Assembly (NCBI GenBank): GCA_005793615.1
Contig: SXRI01000410.1
Coordinates: 1-6,789, forward strand
From: Bdellovibrionales bacterium
GTDB taxonomy: Bacteria > Bdellovibrionota > Bdellovibrionia > Bdellovibrionales > JAMPXM01
Length of the DNA stretch: 6,789 nt
Direction: 5' to 3'
The position numbers were made by a program, and so were the translations under genes. The notes under the pieces were generated by a model. The model was given only the letters and a program-made list of their open reading frames with translations, searched no databases and was not told the DNA's origin. The stretch's first letter is position 1, and every line of letters begins with the position of its first letter. Below, piece by piece: positions 1 to 5,506 of the stretch.

Positions 1-59
1 CCGGCCATGAGCATCCACGCAAAAACCGGTTTTTTAATCGACAAATCCGACAGAGTCAT
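1..59 (-). CDS. RND-family efflux transporter, N-terminal fragment (runs off left edge)
   Basis: Reading the minus strand from the ATG at 59-57 gives MTLSDLSIKKPVFAWMLMA and stays open to the window edge. The pattern of a short S-D-L-S-I-(K/R)-(K/R)-P-V-F stretch running straight into a hydrophobic helix is the characteristic start of AcrB/HAE-1-type RND inner-membrane transporters. In these proteins it is the cytoplasmic amphipathic N-terminus followed by TM1. A full family member has roughly 1000-1050 residues, so almost all of the gene lies outside. A GGGAG ribosome-binding site sits 8 nt before the ATG. The gene follows the nucleosidase stop by only 36 nt on the same strand, suggesting cotranscription. 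RND pumps are usually preceded by a membrane-fusion-protein gene, and none is present immediately upstream here. Substrate cannot be inferred. The call rests on 19 residues, but the match to the family start is distinctive. Confidence 0.78.
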   Translation of the reverse strand, partial: MTLSDLSIKKPVFAWMLMA

Positions 60-67
60 GGACGGCG

Positions 68-72
68 CTCCC
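68..72 (-). promoter_or_regulatory. Shine-Dalgarno site of the RND gene
   Basis: The minus strand reads GGGAG, then 8 nt, then the ATG at 59-57. Sequence and spacing are close to ideal, which supports this otherwise very short open frame as a true gene start rather than chance. Confidence 0.65.
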
Positions 73-94
73 GTTTCTGGTCAGTTACCGGTCA

Positions 95-110
95 GCTATT
101 GATCAATAGC
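95..110. repeat. 16-bp perfect palindrome at the nucleosidase stop codon
   Basis: GCTATTGATCAATAGC is its own reverse complement. It encodes the last residues A-I-D-Q and the TAG stop of the nucleosidase. It abuts a pair of CTGACC direct repeats on the minus strand (79-84 and 90-95) spaced 11 bp, about one helical turn. With no loop it is a poor terminator. It could be an operator for the following RND gene, or chance. Confidence 0.5.
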
Positions 111-860
111 GAGAAAATCTTTAAGAACGATAGCGGCATTGCGAGCTGCCAGCTGCAGACAAGAGACAAAATCCGTTTCAATCGAATCATCAGGGTTCAA
201 GCGGTCCGCCACAGTCTTGACCACGACAAACGGCAAATTCAGTTTACGGCAAATCTGTGCAACGCCAGCTGCTTCCATCTCGACCAAAAGTGCGCCGTCG
301 CAAAGTGCGTGCAATGCTCTCTTACGCGCCACTGTTCCCGCGAACTCACAACCAGAAACAACCACGCCTTTGTGTACCGGTAGTTCAAAAACTGATTTCG
401 CAATCATCTCGACCAAATCTTGGTCGGCGGCCATTGTCGCTTGATAGCCAACGGTCTCTTCACGCCTCAGAATCAAATCACCTGGAAGCATACGAACATC
501 ACCGAACTCGAGCGATCCAAAGTAGTCATGCTGCAAGACCGCGGTCGACAAAACCAGATCACCAATTTCAAGACCAGAGACAATCGAGCCACCGACGCCC
601 AAAAGAATAACCGCATCGATCTTGCGCTCAAGCGGTTGGTTCTCGACGATCGTATTCACGGCGAGCGCCGCATTGACTTTGCCAATACCTGACTGCGCCA
701 CGATTATTTCAATATCGCCAACGCGAAAATCATGAGCGTGAATTTGCAGATGTTTCCCAAAGCTCCGCCCCCCGACATAGTTGTCGGCGAGTAGACTCCG
801 TATGGCTGCTTCTTCTTCAGCCATAGCGGCAAGAACCAAAATGTTTTTAAACTTCTTCAT
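96..860 (-). CDS. mtnN: 5'-methylthioadenosine/S-adenosylhomocysteine nucleosidase-like protein
   Basis: A 254-residue cytoplasmic protein of the PNP/UDP phosphorylase superfamily, slightly longer than E. coli MtnN (about 232). Family members hydrolyse the N-glycosidic bond of MTA, SAH and 5'-deoxyadenosine to adenine and the ribosyl product, in methionine salvage and SAM by-product removal. Visible motifs are AMAEEE near the N-terminus with Glu16 aligning to catalytic Glu12 of E. coli, SGIGKVNAA at 57-65, GVGGS at 88-92, VQHD-like LQHD at 109-112, VEMEA at 193-197 with Glu196 matching Glu174, and VKTVAD at 214-219 with Asp219 matching the catalytic Asp197. All three key acids are therefore present. 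The SGDAFI loop of E. coli is SGCEFAG here (169-175), so substrate preference could differ. A related futalosine hydrolase or other nucleoside-cleaving activity is possible. The open frame extends upstream of 860, but no ATG, GTG or TTG lies between 860 and the promoter-like region. This ATG, directly before KKFKNILVL (first beta strand), is the sensible start. An RND gene follows 36 nt downstream. Confidence 0.82.
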   Translation of the reverse strand: MKKFKNILVLAAMAEEEAAIRSLLADNYVGGRSFGKHLQIHAHDFRVGDIEIIVAQSGIGKVNAALAVNTIVENQPLERKIDAVILLGVGGSIVSGLEIGDLVLSTAVLQHDYFGSLEFGDVRMLPGDLILRREETVGYQATMAADQDLVEMIAKSVFELPVHKGVVVSGCEFAGTVARKRALHALCDGALLVEMEAAGVAQICRKLNLPFVVVKTVADRLNPDDSIETDFVSCLQLAARNAAIVLKDFLAIDQ

Positions 861-869
861 GCTCCCGGA

Positions 870-878
870 AAAATACCA
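870..878 (-). promoter_or_regulatory. possible extended -10 promoter of the nucleosidase gene
   Basis: On the minus strand the sequence reads TGG TATTTT, an extended -10 pattern (TGn followed by a hexamer matching 4 of 6 consensus bases). No -35 match is seen 16-18 nt upstream. Transcription would begin around 861-863, immediately before the ATG at 860, implying a leader of 0-3 nt. A GGGAG lies only 1 nt before the ATG, too close to act as a normal ribosome-binding site. Confidence 0.3.
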
Positions 879-951
879 CGCGGAAGGATTCCCGGGCAGG
901 ATTTTTTGGCGTCTCGCGTGGAAAGAAACGCCTAATTTACGCGAACCGACA

Positions 952-980
952 TTGACACCGCGAAACTCGGCTCCTAGCCT
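952..980 (+). promoter_or_regulatory. sigma70-type promoter of the permease gene, probably leaderless
   Basis: A perfect -35 TTGACA (952-957) is followed by a 17-nt spacer and TAGCCT (975-980), which keeps the three most conserved -10 positions (TAnnnT). The predicted transcription start is about 986-988, directly before the ATG at 989. No Shine-Dalgarno sequence precedes that ATG, consistent with a leaderless or nearly leaderless message. Confidence 0.5.
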
Positions 981-988
981 GGCGGCCG

Positions 989-2440
989 ATGAATCAATCT
1001 CGAAAACCCCATCAGCTCGAAGCCAACACGATTGGACTGCTTGGCGCTGTGACCATGGGCGTGGTGATGCTCTCGCCAGCGATGTCACTTTACGGCGTTT
1101 TTGGGCCGACCTTTCTCGCCGCGGGTAAGGCGGCGCCGCTCGCGTTTATTTGGGCGCTGGCGGCGACACTACCGACAGCGATCAGTTATGTTTTGCTCGC
1201 CCGCGAGCATCCGCTCAGTGGCAGTGCCGCCAGTTGGATTGGTTTGACAGTGCCCCGACCCATCGCGAACTGGTGCGGGTGGATGGTCTTTATGTACTAC
1301 TTCACCAATTTCATTATTCAGCCCGTGACCCTCGGAGTTTTTGCCGGCGATTTCGCGAACGCGGTCGGTATCACACCAGGTTTATTCAGTTATGGTTTCG
1401 GTATTGCTTTGTGCTGCGCGTGGCCCGCATGGATCGTCTATCGCGGTATTTCAGTATCAGCCAAGGGCGCACTTGGTTTTTTGGTTTTTGAGAGTGCGGT
1501 GGTCTTGGTTTTGTGCCTGAGCGTGATCGCCATGGCGAGTAGGAATGGCACGGCGCTTGATCTCGAGGGCTTCTCACTCACAGCCTCGATCAACGGCGCC
1601 CCGGGAATTCTCCGCGCGATGATCTTCGGCATGCTCGCCTTCTGCGGCTTTGATGTCATCAGTACGCTGGCCGAGGAAACCAAAATGGCCCATAGGCTGA
1701 TCCCGAAAGCGACGCTGCTGGCGCTTTTAGTGTATGCATTGATCATTACTTTCGGAGTGTGGAGTTTGAGTTTTGGCGGCGACCAGAATTCGCTCCGCGC
1801 GGTCGCTGAAAGCGGACGGATGCCGATCTCAGAGATCGCTGACCGGGTATGGGGAAAAGGCTCGTTGCTCGTGAGTCTCACCGCGGTTTCGGCCGCCTTA
1901 GGTCTTGCGATTGCCACTTCGATCGGCGCCAGCCGCGTGCTCTTTAGCCTCGGACGTGAAAACAACGCGCCACCGGCACTCGCACGCCTGCACCCACGCT
2001 TCGGAGTTCCGTGGAGCGCCCTGAACCTCATCTTCGGAGTGGGACTGGTGGCCGCTTTTCTCAGCGGACTATTGATCGGCCCCTACACCTCTTATGTTTG
2101 GTGGGCAACGACGTCGACCTTCTTTGCAATGCTCACCTACATGATGGTGCATTTTGCGAACCTCGTTCTCAATCGGGCCAAGGCCCGGCAATCGTTTCTC
2201 GGCTGGCTTGGTTATTTCGTGGTTCCTGTTTTCGGGCTTTCGTGCAACGCTTACCTATTGGTACGCTCATTTTTTCTGGAGCTTTGGAGCCAGGATTGGG
2301 CCAGCGGTAAAAGCGTCGTGGTCTTTGATGTCACCTGTGCACTTGCGATTGCCGGCATTATCGGGTGGTTACAGTGCCAAAAAAGATGGCAGAAAACGAC
2401 TCATCTTGCGCCAAACCCGGCATTACCTGAGCAATTTTAA
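989..2440 (+). CDS. APC-superfamily amino-acid permease
   Basis: A 483-residue inner-membrane secondary transporter, expected to import amino acids or related amines with H+ or by exchange. About twelve hydrophobic segments can be traced: near residues 15-38, 48-70, 94-118, 133-152, 160-183, 207-225, 241-263, 293-318, 343-363, 367-392, 404-427 and 445-462. Family landmarks are the TM1 region (IGLLGAVTMGVVMLSP, 15-30), the TM6 signature FCGFDVISTLAEET (218-231) followed by a basic/Pro loop RLIPK, and the TM8-9 loop SRVLFSLGRENNAPPALARL (314-333) followed by HPRFGVPW. Length is typical for the family. The TM1 glycine-rich loop differs from the common GAxIGxGIF form, so substrate cannot be named. 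The in-frame stop at 953-955 and the absence of any other start codon before TM1 fix the start at 989. It is transcribed divergently from the nucleosidase, which raises a purely contextual link to methionine/SAM metabolism. Confidence 0.88.
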   Translation: MNQSRKPHQLEANTIGLLGAVTMGVVMLSPAMSLYGVFGPTFLAAGKAAPLAFIWALAATLPTAISYVLLAREHPLSGSAASWIGLTVPRPIANWCGWMVFMYYFTNFIIQPVTLGVFAGDFANAVGITPGLFSYGFGIALCCAWPAWIVYRGISVSAKGALGFLVFESAVVLVLCLSVIAMASRNGTALDLEGFSLTASINGAPGILRAMIFGMLAFCGFDVISTLAEETKMAHRLIPKATLLALLVYALIITFGVWSLSFGGDQNSLRAVAESGRMPISEIADRVWGKGSLLVSLTAVSAALGLAIATSIGASRVLFSLGRENNAPPALARLHPRFGVPWSALNLIFGVGLVAAFLSGLLIGPYTSYVWWATTSTFFAMLTYMMVHFANLVLNRAKARQSFLGWLGYFVVPVFGLSCNAYLLVRSFFLELWSQDWASGKSVVVFDVTCALAIAGIIGWLQCQKRWQKTTHLAPNPALPEQF

Positions 2441-2462
2441 AGAGCTCAACCGTTTCCTCATA

Positions 2463-2468
2463 TAAAAT
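2463..2468 (+). promoter_or_regulatory. -10-like box upstream of the TPR-like gene
   Basis: TAAAAT matches 5 of 6 consensus bases within the AT-rich stretch 2461-2477. No good -35 hexamer is found 16-18 nt upstream (around 2440-2445, AAGAGC). The downstream gene could therefore have its own weak or activated promoter, or be read through from the permease. No clear terminator separates the two. Confidence 0.3.
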
Positions 2469-2486
2469 CTAAGAAACTACCTGAGC

Positions 2487-2508
2487 TTTTGAGGCTTGCG
2501 TCTCAAAA
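2487..2508 (+). promoter_or_regulatory. hairpin covering the start region of the TPR-like gene
   Basis: TTTTGAGGC (2487-2495) pairs with GTCTCAAAA (2500-2508) over 9 bp with one G-U pair, leaving a 4-nt loop TTGC. The only Shine-Dalgarno-like tract, GAGG (2491-2494), is buried in the 5' arm. The 3' arm ends on the A of the ATG at 2508. No U-tract follows, so it is not a terminator. It could limit translation initiation. Confidence 0.45.
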
Positions 2509-3068
2509 TGAGAAAGGCGCCCGTGCAACCGAGCGAAACCTTTAACGCCATCATCGAAGCGATTGAAAAAATCGAAATCAATCTTTTGAGCAAAGGTTCT
2601 CTCGATGCGACCATAGGCGAACTGGGGGAGCTCGACAAAACCTATCCGGGACAATACCTCATCAAGGTTTCTCTCGCCGAGGCTCACCTCTTTCGCGGCG
2701 ATCCGGCGCAAGCACGTAAATACCTCTTTATCGCCTCGAACCTTAATCCGACTGATTTCAGGTATGAATACCTAAGGTGGCTGTTGGAGGCATTCATGAC
2801 GCCGACTCCGGCAGGTAAGCCGGAGATGATCCGAAGAATTGAAAAAGGCGGTTCGGCTTCGTTTCAATACCTAATGGGGTTTTCACATTATCTCGCGATG
2901 TACAAGAGGCGATATGAACAGCACATCTTACTTCGCCTCATCGCGGAGTCCAATCAGGACCCGGCACGTATGCAAAGCCTCATCGAAACCTGCATGAACG
3001 CGCAAGTTCCCGACGAGTTCATCGAACCGATGCGAGTAAAGATCGGCAAAACCTCACGATCCTCATGA
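2508..3068 (+). CDS. small TPR-like protein of unknown function
   Basis: A 186-residue protein from the ATG at 2508. A TTG at 2496 would add four residues but lies in a hairpin loop, with GAGG only 1 nt away. The protein is mainly helical by eye. One stretch (about residues 49-82) fits a tetratricopeptide repeat: hydrophobic positions, A-E-A-H-L-F-R-G-D-P, A-R-K-Y-L, then A-S-N-L-N-P. The segments before (11-47, ending TYPGQ) and after (84-97) could be degenerate helical pairs. There is no signal peptide or membrane segment, so it is probably cytoplasmic and may act as a protein-binding scaffold. No enzyme motif was found and I do not recognise the family. It lies 67 nt after the permease and ends tail to tail with the protease gene, sharing six bases. 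Coding status is supported by sensible amino-acid composition and length. Confidence 0.7.
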   Translation: MRKAPVQPSETFNAIIEAIEKIEINLLSKGSLDATIGELGELDKTYPGQYLIKVSLAEAHLFRGDPAQARKYLFIASNLNPTDFRYEYLRWLLEAFMTPTPAGKPEMIRRIEKGGSASFQYLMGFSHYLAMYKRRYEQHILLRLIAESNQDPARMQSLIETCMNAQVPDEFIEPMRVKIGKTSRSS

Positions 3069-5393
3069 GGCTTGCGGTTTCAAACGCAAGTAGAAGCGTT
3101 TTTTACCAACCGGTTTTTTCGCGCCATCCGGCAGAAGTTTAACAAAGACGTAATCAACACAGCTTCCATCCGGACGATTCACTTCATCGCAAACTCCGGT
3201 GGTCACTAGATCAATCGCCAGAGTATCGTCGGCAGACTTAATCACATAGGTCTGCTCCCCGTTCTCCTCGCCAACCCACTTGATTCCACCTTGAATCGCC
3301 GCTCCCCGATAGCTGACTTTCACCGTCACCGGGTAACGAAACGAATAATCGGCACTCTCTTTGGCACGCACTTGAAGCGTGTACTTAGCGGTCTCGTTCG
3401 CTTTCAGAGATACCTTAATCGGTTTGTAGCGCGAACCGACATCGGCCGGGCCAACAGGCTTATCATTATGCTTGAGTTCAAAGCTAGCCGCCTTGGTTTC
3501 GTCAAATGCGAAGTTTCTTCCTGCCAAGGCCTTCAAGATCAGCTCTTTGAGTTCACCGGGCGCACGCAGCTGCTCACGCCCAAGCTCATCAGCAAAGAGC
3601 ATATGACTAAACCAATCAGGAGCCGTGAGTGAGGGATGATTGCGAGTCAGGCGCATGGCCTCAATAGTCAAATCAGCAACCTTCACTGTACCCAGTTCAC
3701 CGTATTTTACGCGAGCCGCGCTGAGAAGATCAAACATCGCACCACCATAGGCCTCGCCGTCATCGTGTGATTCATTGGTGAGAAAGAAGGCGGTGTTATT
3801 GACAATACGAAATGACTCTTGCCCAGGGAACGGCAGACCATTGGTGACCTTGGTTACAACCAATGAAGCAATAAAGTCAGCCATGCCCTCTGCTAAACCA
3901 CCGGAGTCGTTGAGTGTAATGAGATCGCCCATAAGACGATCCATGAGACCGTGTCCCAACTCATGCCAAGTGGTGGTGTTATCGCGAGCAGCATTACGTG
4001 AGCCCGGTGAGTAAGTGGTGAAGTTGATCGTGTCGTCCGTATAGAACGCGTTATTGCGCATACTGATATCCGGGTCATACAAGAACGCATGAAAGGGACG
4101 CTCGGAAATATCCGGATCCGTGAACCCCATGGTGCGCATGGTATCCATGAGTATATCGATAGCGTAATAGACTTGGATCTCATCAAAGCCGTCGTTCATA
4201 TAAGTGACCGGATCGTTGGAATGCAGATTTCTCGCCGGACGCGAGAAGGCATCCTCAAACGAACTTAATGGTCGACCGTAGATAGATCCGCCAGGAACCA
4301 TTTCCCATTTAGTGGTGTTACCAATCGAAACTTCTCTCCAACCAGGCTTGTAGTTGGCTGACTGTGCTGGAGTGAAATTCAAACCTGGAAGCTTAGCCGC
4401 ATCGGGATGAATACTCACCGTTGCATATCGCCCCTCAAGCACCAATCCTTTTGCCACGGAATTCTCACTCACAGGCAACGAACTACGTATCAAAGTGGCC
4501 TTAGCCTTGAGATCCGCTGAAGACCAGTAGCCCTGCGCCTGCCCCTCGGCGGTTGCACCGAGCGTCGCGCTCTGCATGTCTTCAAGGTAACGGCGAAGGC
4601 GAAGGCTCGAGTATGGGTCTTCGCTGACGCGAGCGACCTTGCCCTTGAGGTGTCGCAACTGTCCGATCACGCGTGCCTGGAGTGCGCCACCAGAGGCTTC
4701 ATAAATCGGATAAACAAAAGCCGGCAGCGAAATCTCATCACTTTCGTCAGCATGATCATTAGCGTGCAACCGATCCGCCTGCGGGAACTCCTGATAGGAT
4801 TTCGTTACGACCTTGAACGTCTCAAGAGAGACCCGGATGAAATGCTTGCCTCGTTTACCGCTGACTTGAAATGAACGAACCGGCTCGCCTTTAAACCACT
4901 CGTCGCGGCTCTTGATCGCTCGCACAAAATGGTCATCAGGATGAACACTCACGACAGCGCGTACAATGGCCATGGTACGTACTTGAAGGACATCGGGTTC
5001 AATGTGAACAAACCGACCGAGCTTAGCTCGCAAACGTTCAAGAGCGGGTTTAGCTTCGATCGCCGCTTCCACCTGAATAGCGGCACCGGTCTTTAGATCT
5101 GACCACACGCGAATCGAACGACCATTGATCGGCAATTGACCAGCCATTTGCAGATAGGTTCGAAAGCGCGCCGTTGCTAGACGGGTATCTTCAAAAAGCG
5201 CAAAATCCGAAACACTCAAGCGAGACGAAGTCTTGGTGTTCACCACATCGACGACATGAAAGAAATCAGCATTGGCGTCGTCCTTACCCGTCCAGCGAGC
5301 ATTCAAAACACTACCGTCAGCAGCCACCGCCTGCGCTAGAGAGAACACAAGCCAGGTTGCCAGCAATGTCATTCCTTGTACCACTCGCTTCAT
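3063..5393 (-). CDS. secreted zinc metalloprotease of the gluzincin (HExxH...E) type, M36/M4-like
   Basis: A 776-residue exported protein. Residues 1-24 form a Sec signal peptide: basic MKR, a hydrophobic core LLATWLVFSLA, and cleavage probably after AQA (22) or AVA (24). Roughly residues 25-390 hold no motif I recognise and probably include a propeptide. The catalytic region contains TTTWHELGHGLMDR with zinc ligands His477 and His481 and catalytic Glu478. GGLAEGMADFIA follows, with Glu502 placed as third zinc ligand 21 residues after His481, a gluzincin arrangement. SHDDGEAYGGAMFDLL (542-557) resembles the fungalysin (M36) HxxGExWAxxLWDL segment; His543 may stabilise the transition state. 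Residues about 655-776 look like a beta-rich C-terminal domain and carry the protein's only two cysteines (735, 745), a likely disulfide. The start is supported by AGGAG 8 nt upstream. It probably degrades extracellular or periplasmic protein; substrates are unknown. The closest named family cannot be settled without a profile search. Confidence 0.82.
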   Translation of the reverse strand: MKRVVQGMTLLATWLVFSLAQAVAADGSVLNARWTGKDDANADFFHVVDVVNTKTSSRLSVSDFALFEDTRLATARFRTYLQMAGQLPINGRSIRVWSDLKTGAAIQVEAAIEAKPALERLRAKLGRFVHIEPDVLQVRTMAIVRAVVSVHPDDHFVRAIKSRDEWFKGEPVRSFQVSGKRGKHFIRVSLETFKVVTKSYQEFPQADRLHANDHADESDEISLPAFVYPIYEASGGALQARVIGQLRHLKGKVARVSEDPYSSLRLRRYLEDMQSATLGATAEGQAQGYWSSADLKAKATLIRSSLPVSENSVAKGLVLEGRYATVSIHPDAAKLPGLNFTPAQSANYKPGWREVSIGNTTKWEMVPGGSIYGRPLSSFEDAFSRPARNLHSNDPVTYMNDGFDEIQVYYAIDILMDTMRTMGFTDPDISERPFHAFLYDPDISMRNNAFYTDDTINFTTYSPGSRNAARDNTTTWHELGHGLMDRLMGDLITLNDSGGLAEGMADFIASLVVTKVTNGLPFPGQESFRIVNNTAFFLTNESHDDGEAYGGAMFDLLSAARVKYGELGTVKVADLTIEAMRLTRNHPSLTAPDWFSHMLFADELGREQLRAPGELKELILKALAGRNFAFDETKAASFELKHNDKPVGPADVGSRYKPIKVSLKANETAKYTLQVRAKESADYSFRYPVTVKVSYRGAAIQGGIKWVGEENGEQTYVIKSADDTLAIDLVTTGVCDEVNRPDGSCVDYVFVKLLPDGAKKPVGKKRFYLRLKPQAS
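3082..3104 (+). terminator. candidate intrinsic terminator of the TPR-like gene inside the convergent gene
   Basis: AAACGC (3082-3087) and GCGTTT (3096-3101) form a 6-bp stem with an 8-nt loop, and a run of six T (3099-3104) overlaps the 3' arm. It begins 14 nt after the plus-strand stop at 3068 and lies in the last codons of the metalloprotease. The stem is weak. A competing stem pairs CTTGCG (3071-3076) with CGCAAG (3085-3090). Confidence 0.4.
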
Positions 5394-5401
5394 AACGCCT
5401 A

Positions 5402-5406
5402 CTCCT
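5402..5406 (-). promoter_or_regulatory. Shine-Dalgarno site of the metalloprotease gene
   Basis: The minus strand reads AGGAG, then 8 nt, then the ATG at 5393. This supports the chosen start, which also gives a well-formed signal peptide. No convincing -35/-10 pair was found in 5407-5499. A TTGACT (5472-5477) is present without a matching -10. Confidence 0.65.
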
Positions 5407-5479
5407 GTTTAAGAGGACGCCGACGCTACCATAAGATAAGTCCGATGGGGAACTGACGATTTTAAAAATTTAGTCAATG

Positions 5480-5506
5480 GATGTGATTAACGATTAAACT
5501 CACATC
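5480..5506 (-). terminator. stem-loop at the stop codon of the repeat-protein gene
   Basis: GATGTGA and TCACATC (5480-5486 and 5500-5506) form a perfect 7-bp stem with a 13-nt AT-rich loop. The TGA stop (5502-5500) lies in one arm. On the minus strand a T5 run follows, but about 11 nt after the stem, so this is not a canonical intrinsic terminator. It may attenuate transcription, protect the 3' end, or be an operator for the protease gene 106 bp downstream. Confidence 0.35.

Noticed and set aside
21..34. Palindrome AAAAACCGGTTTTT as a terminator for the nucleosidase
   Set aside because: It lies inside the RND coding start (K-K-P-V-F codons), lacks a loop, and is after the next gene's ATG.
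1..102. Plus-strand open frame ending TGA at 100-102, plausible-looking tail of a gene entering from the left
   Set aside because: The same bases encode a convincing RND N-terminus with a Shine-Dalgarno site on the minus strand. The plus-strand frame is then its complement.
861..1088. N-terminal extension of the nucleosidase frame by 76 codons
   Set aside because: It would cover the divergent promoter and the start of the permease. The extension has no family similarity, and the true first beta strand follows the ATG at 860.
99..1128. Several plus-strand open frames of 90-117 codons opposite the nucleosidase
   Set aside because: Composition is unlike real proteins (rich in R, S, H, Q), there are no motifs, and they lie antisense to a gene with conserved catalytic residues.
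1438..2031. 197-codon minus-strand open frame inside the permease
   Set aside because: A shadow of a high-GC3 membrane-protein gene. The sense strand has clear APC motifs and a complete 12-TM pattern.
3040..3061. GATCG/CGATC stem as minus-strand terminator of the protease gene
   Set aside because: Only 5 bp, an 11-nt loop and three T; too weak to annotate as a terminator.
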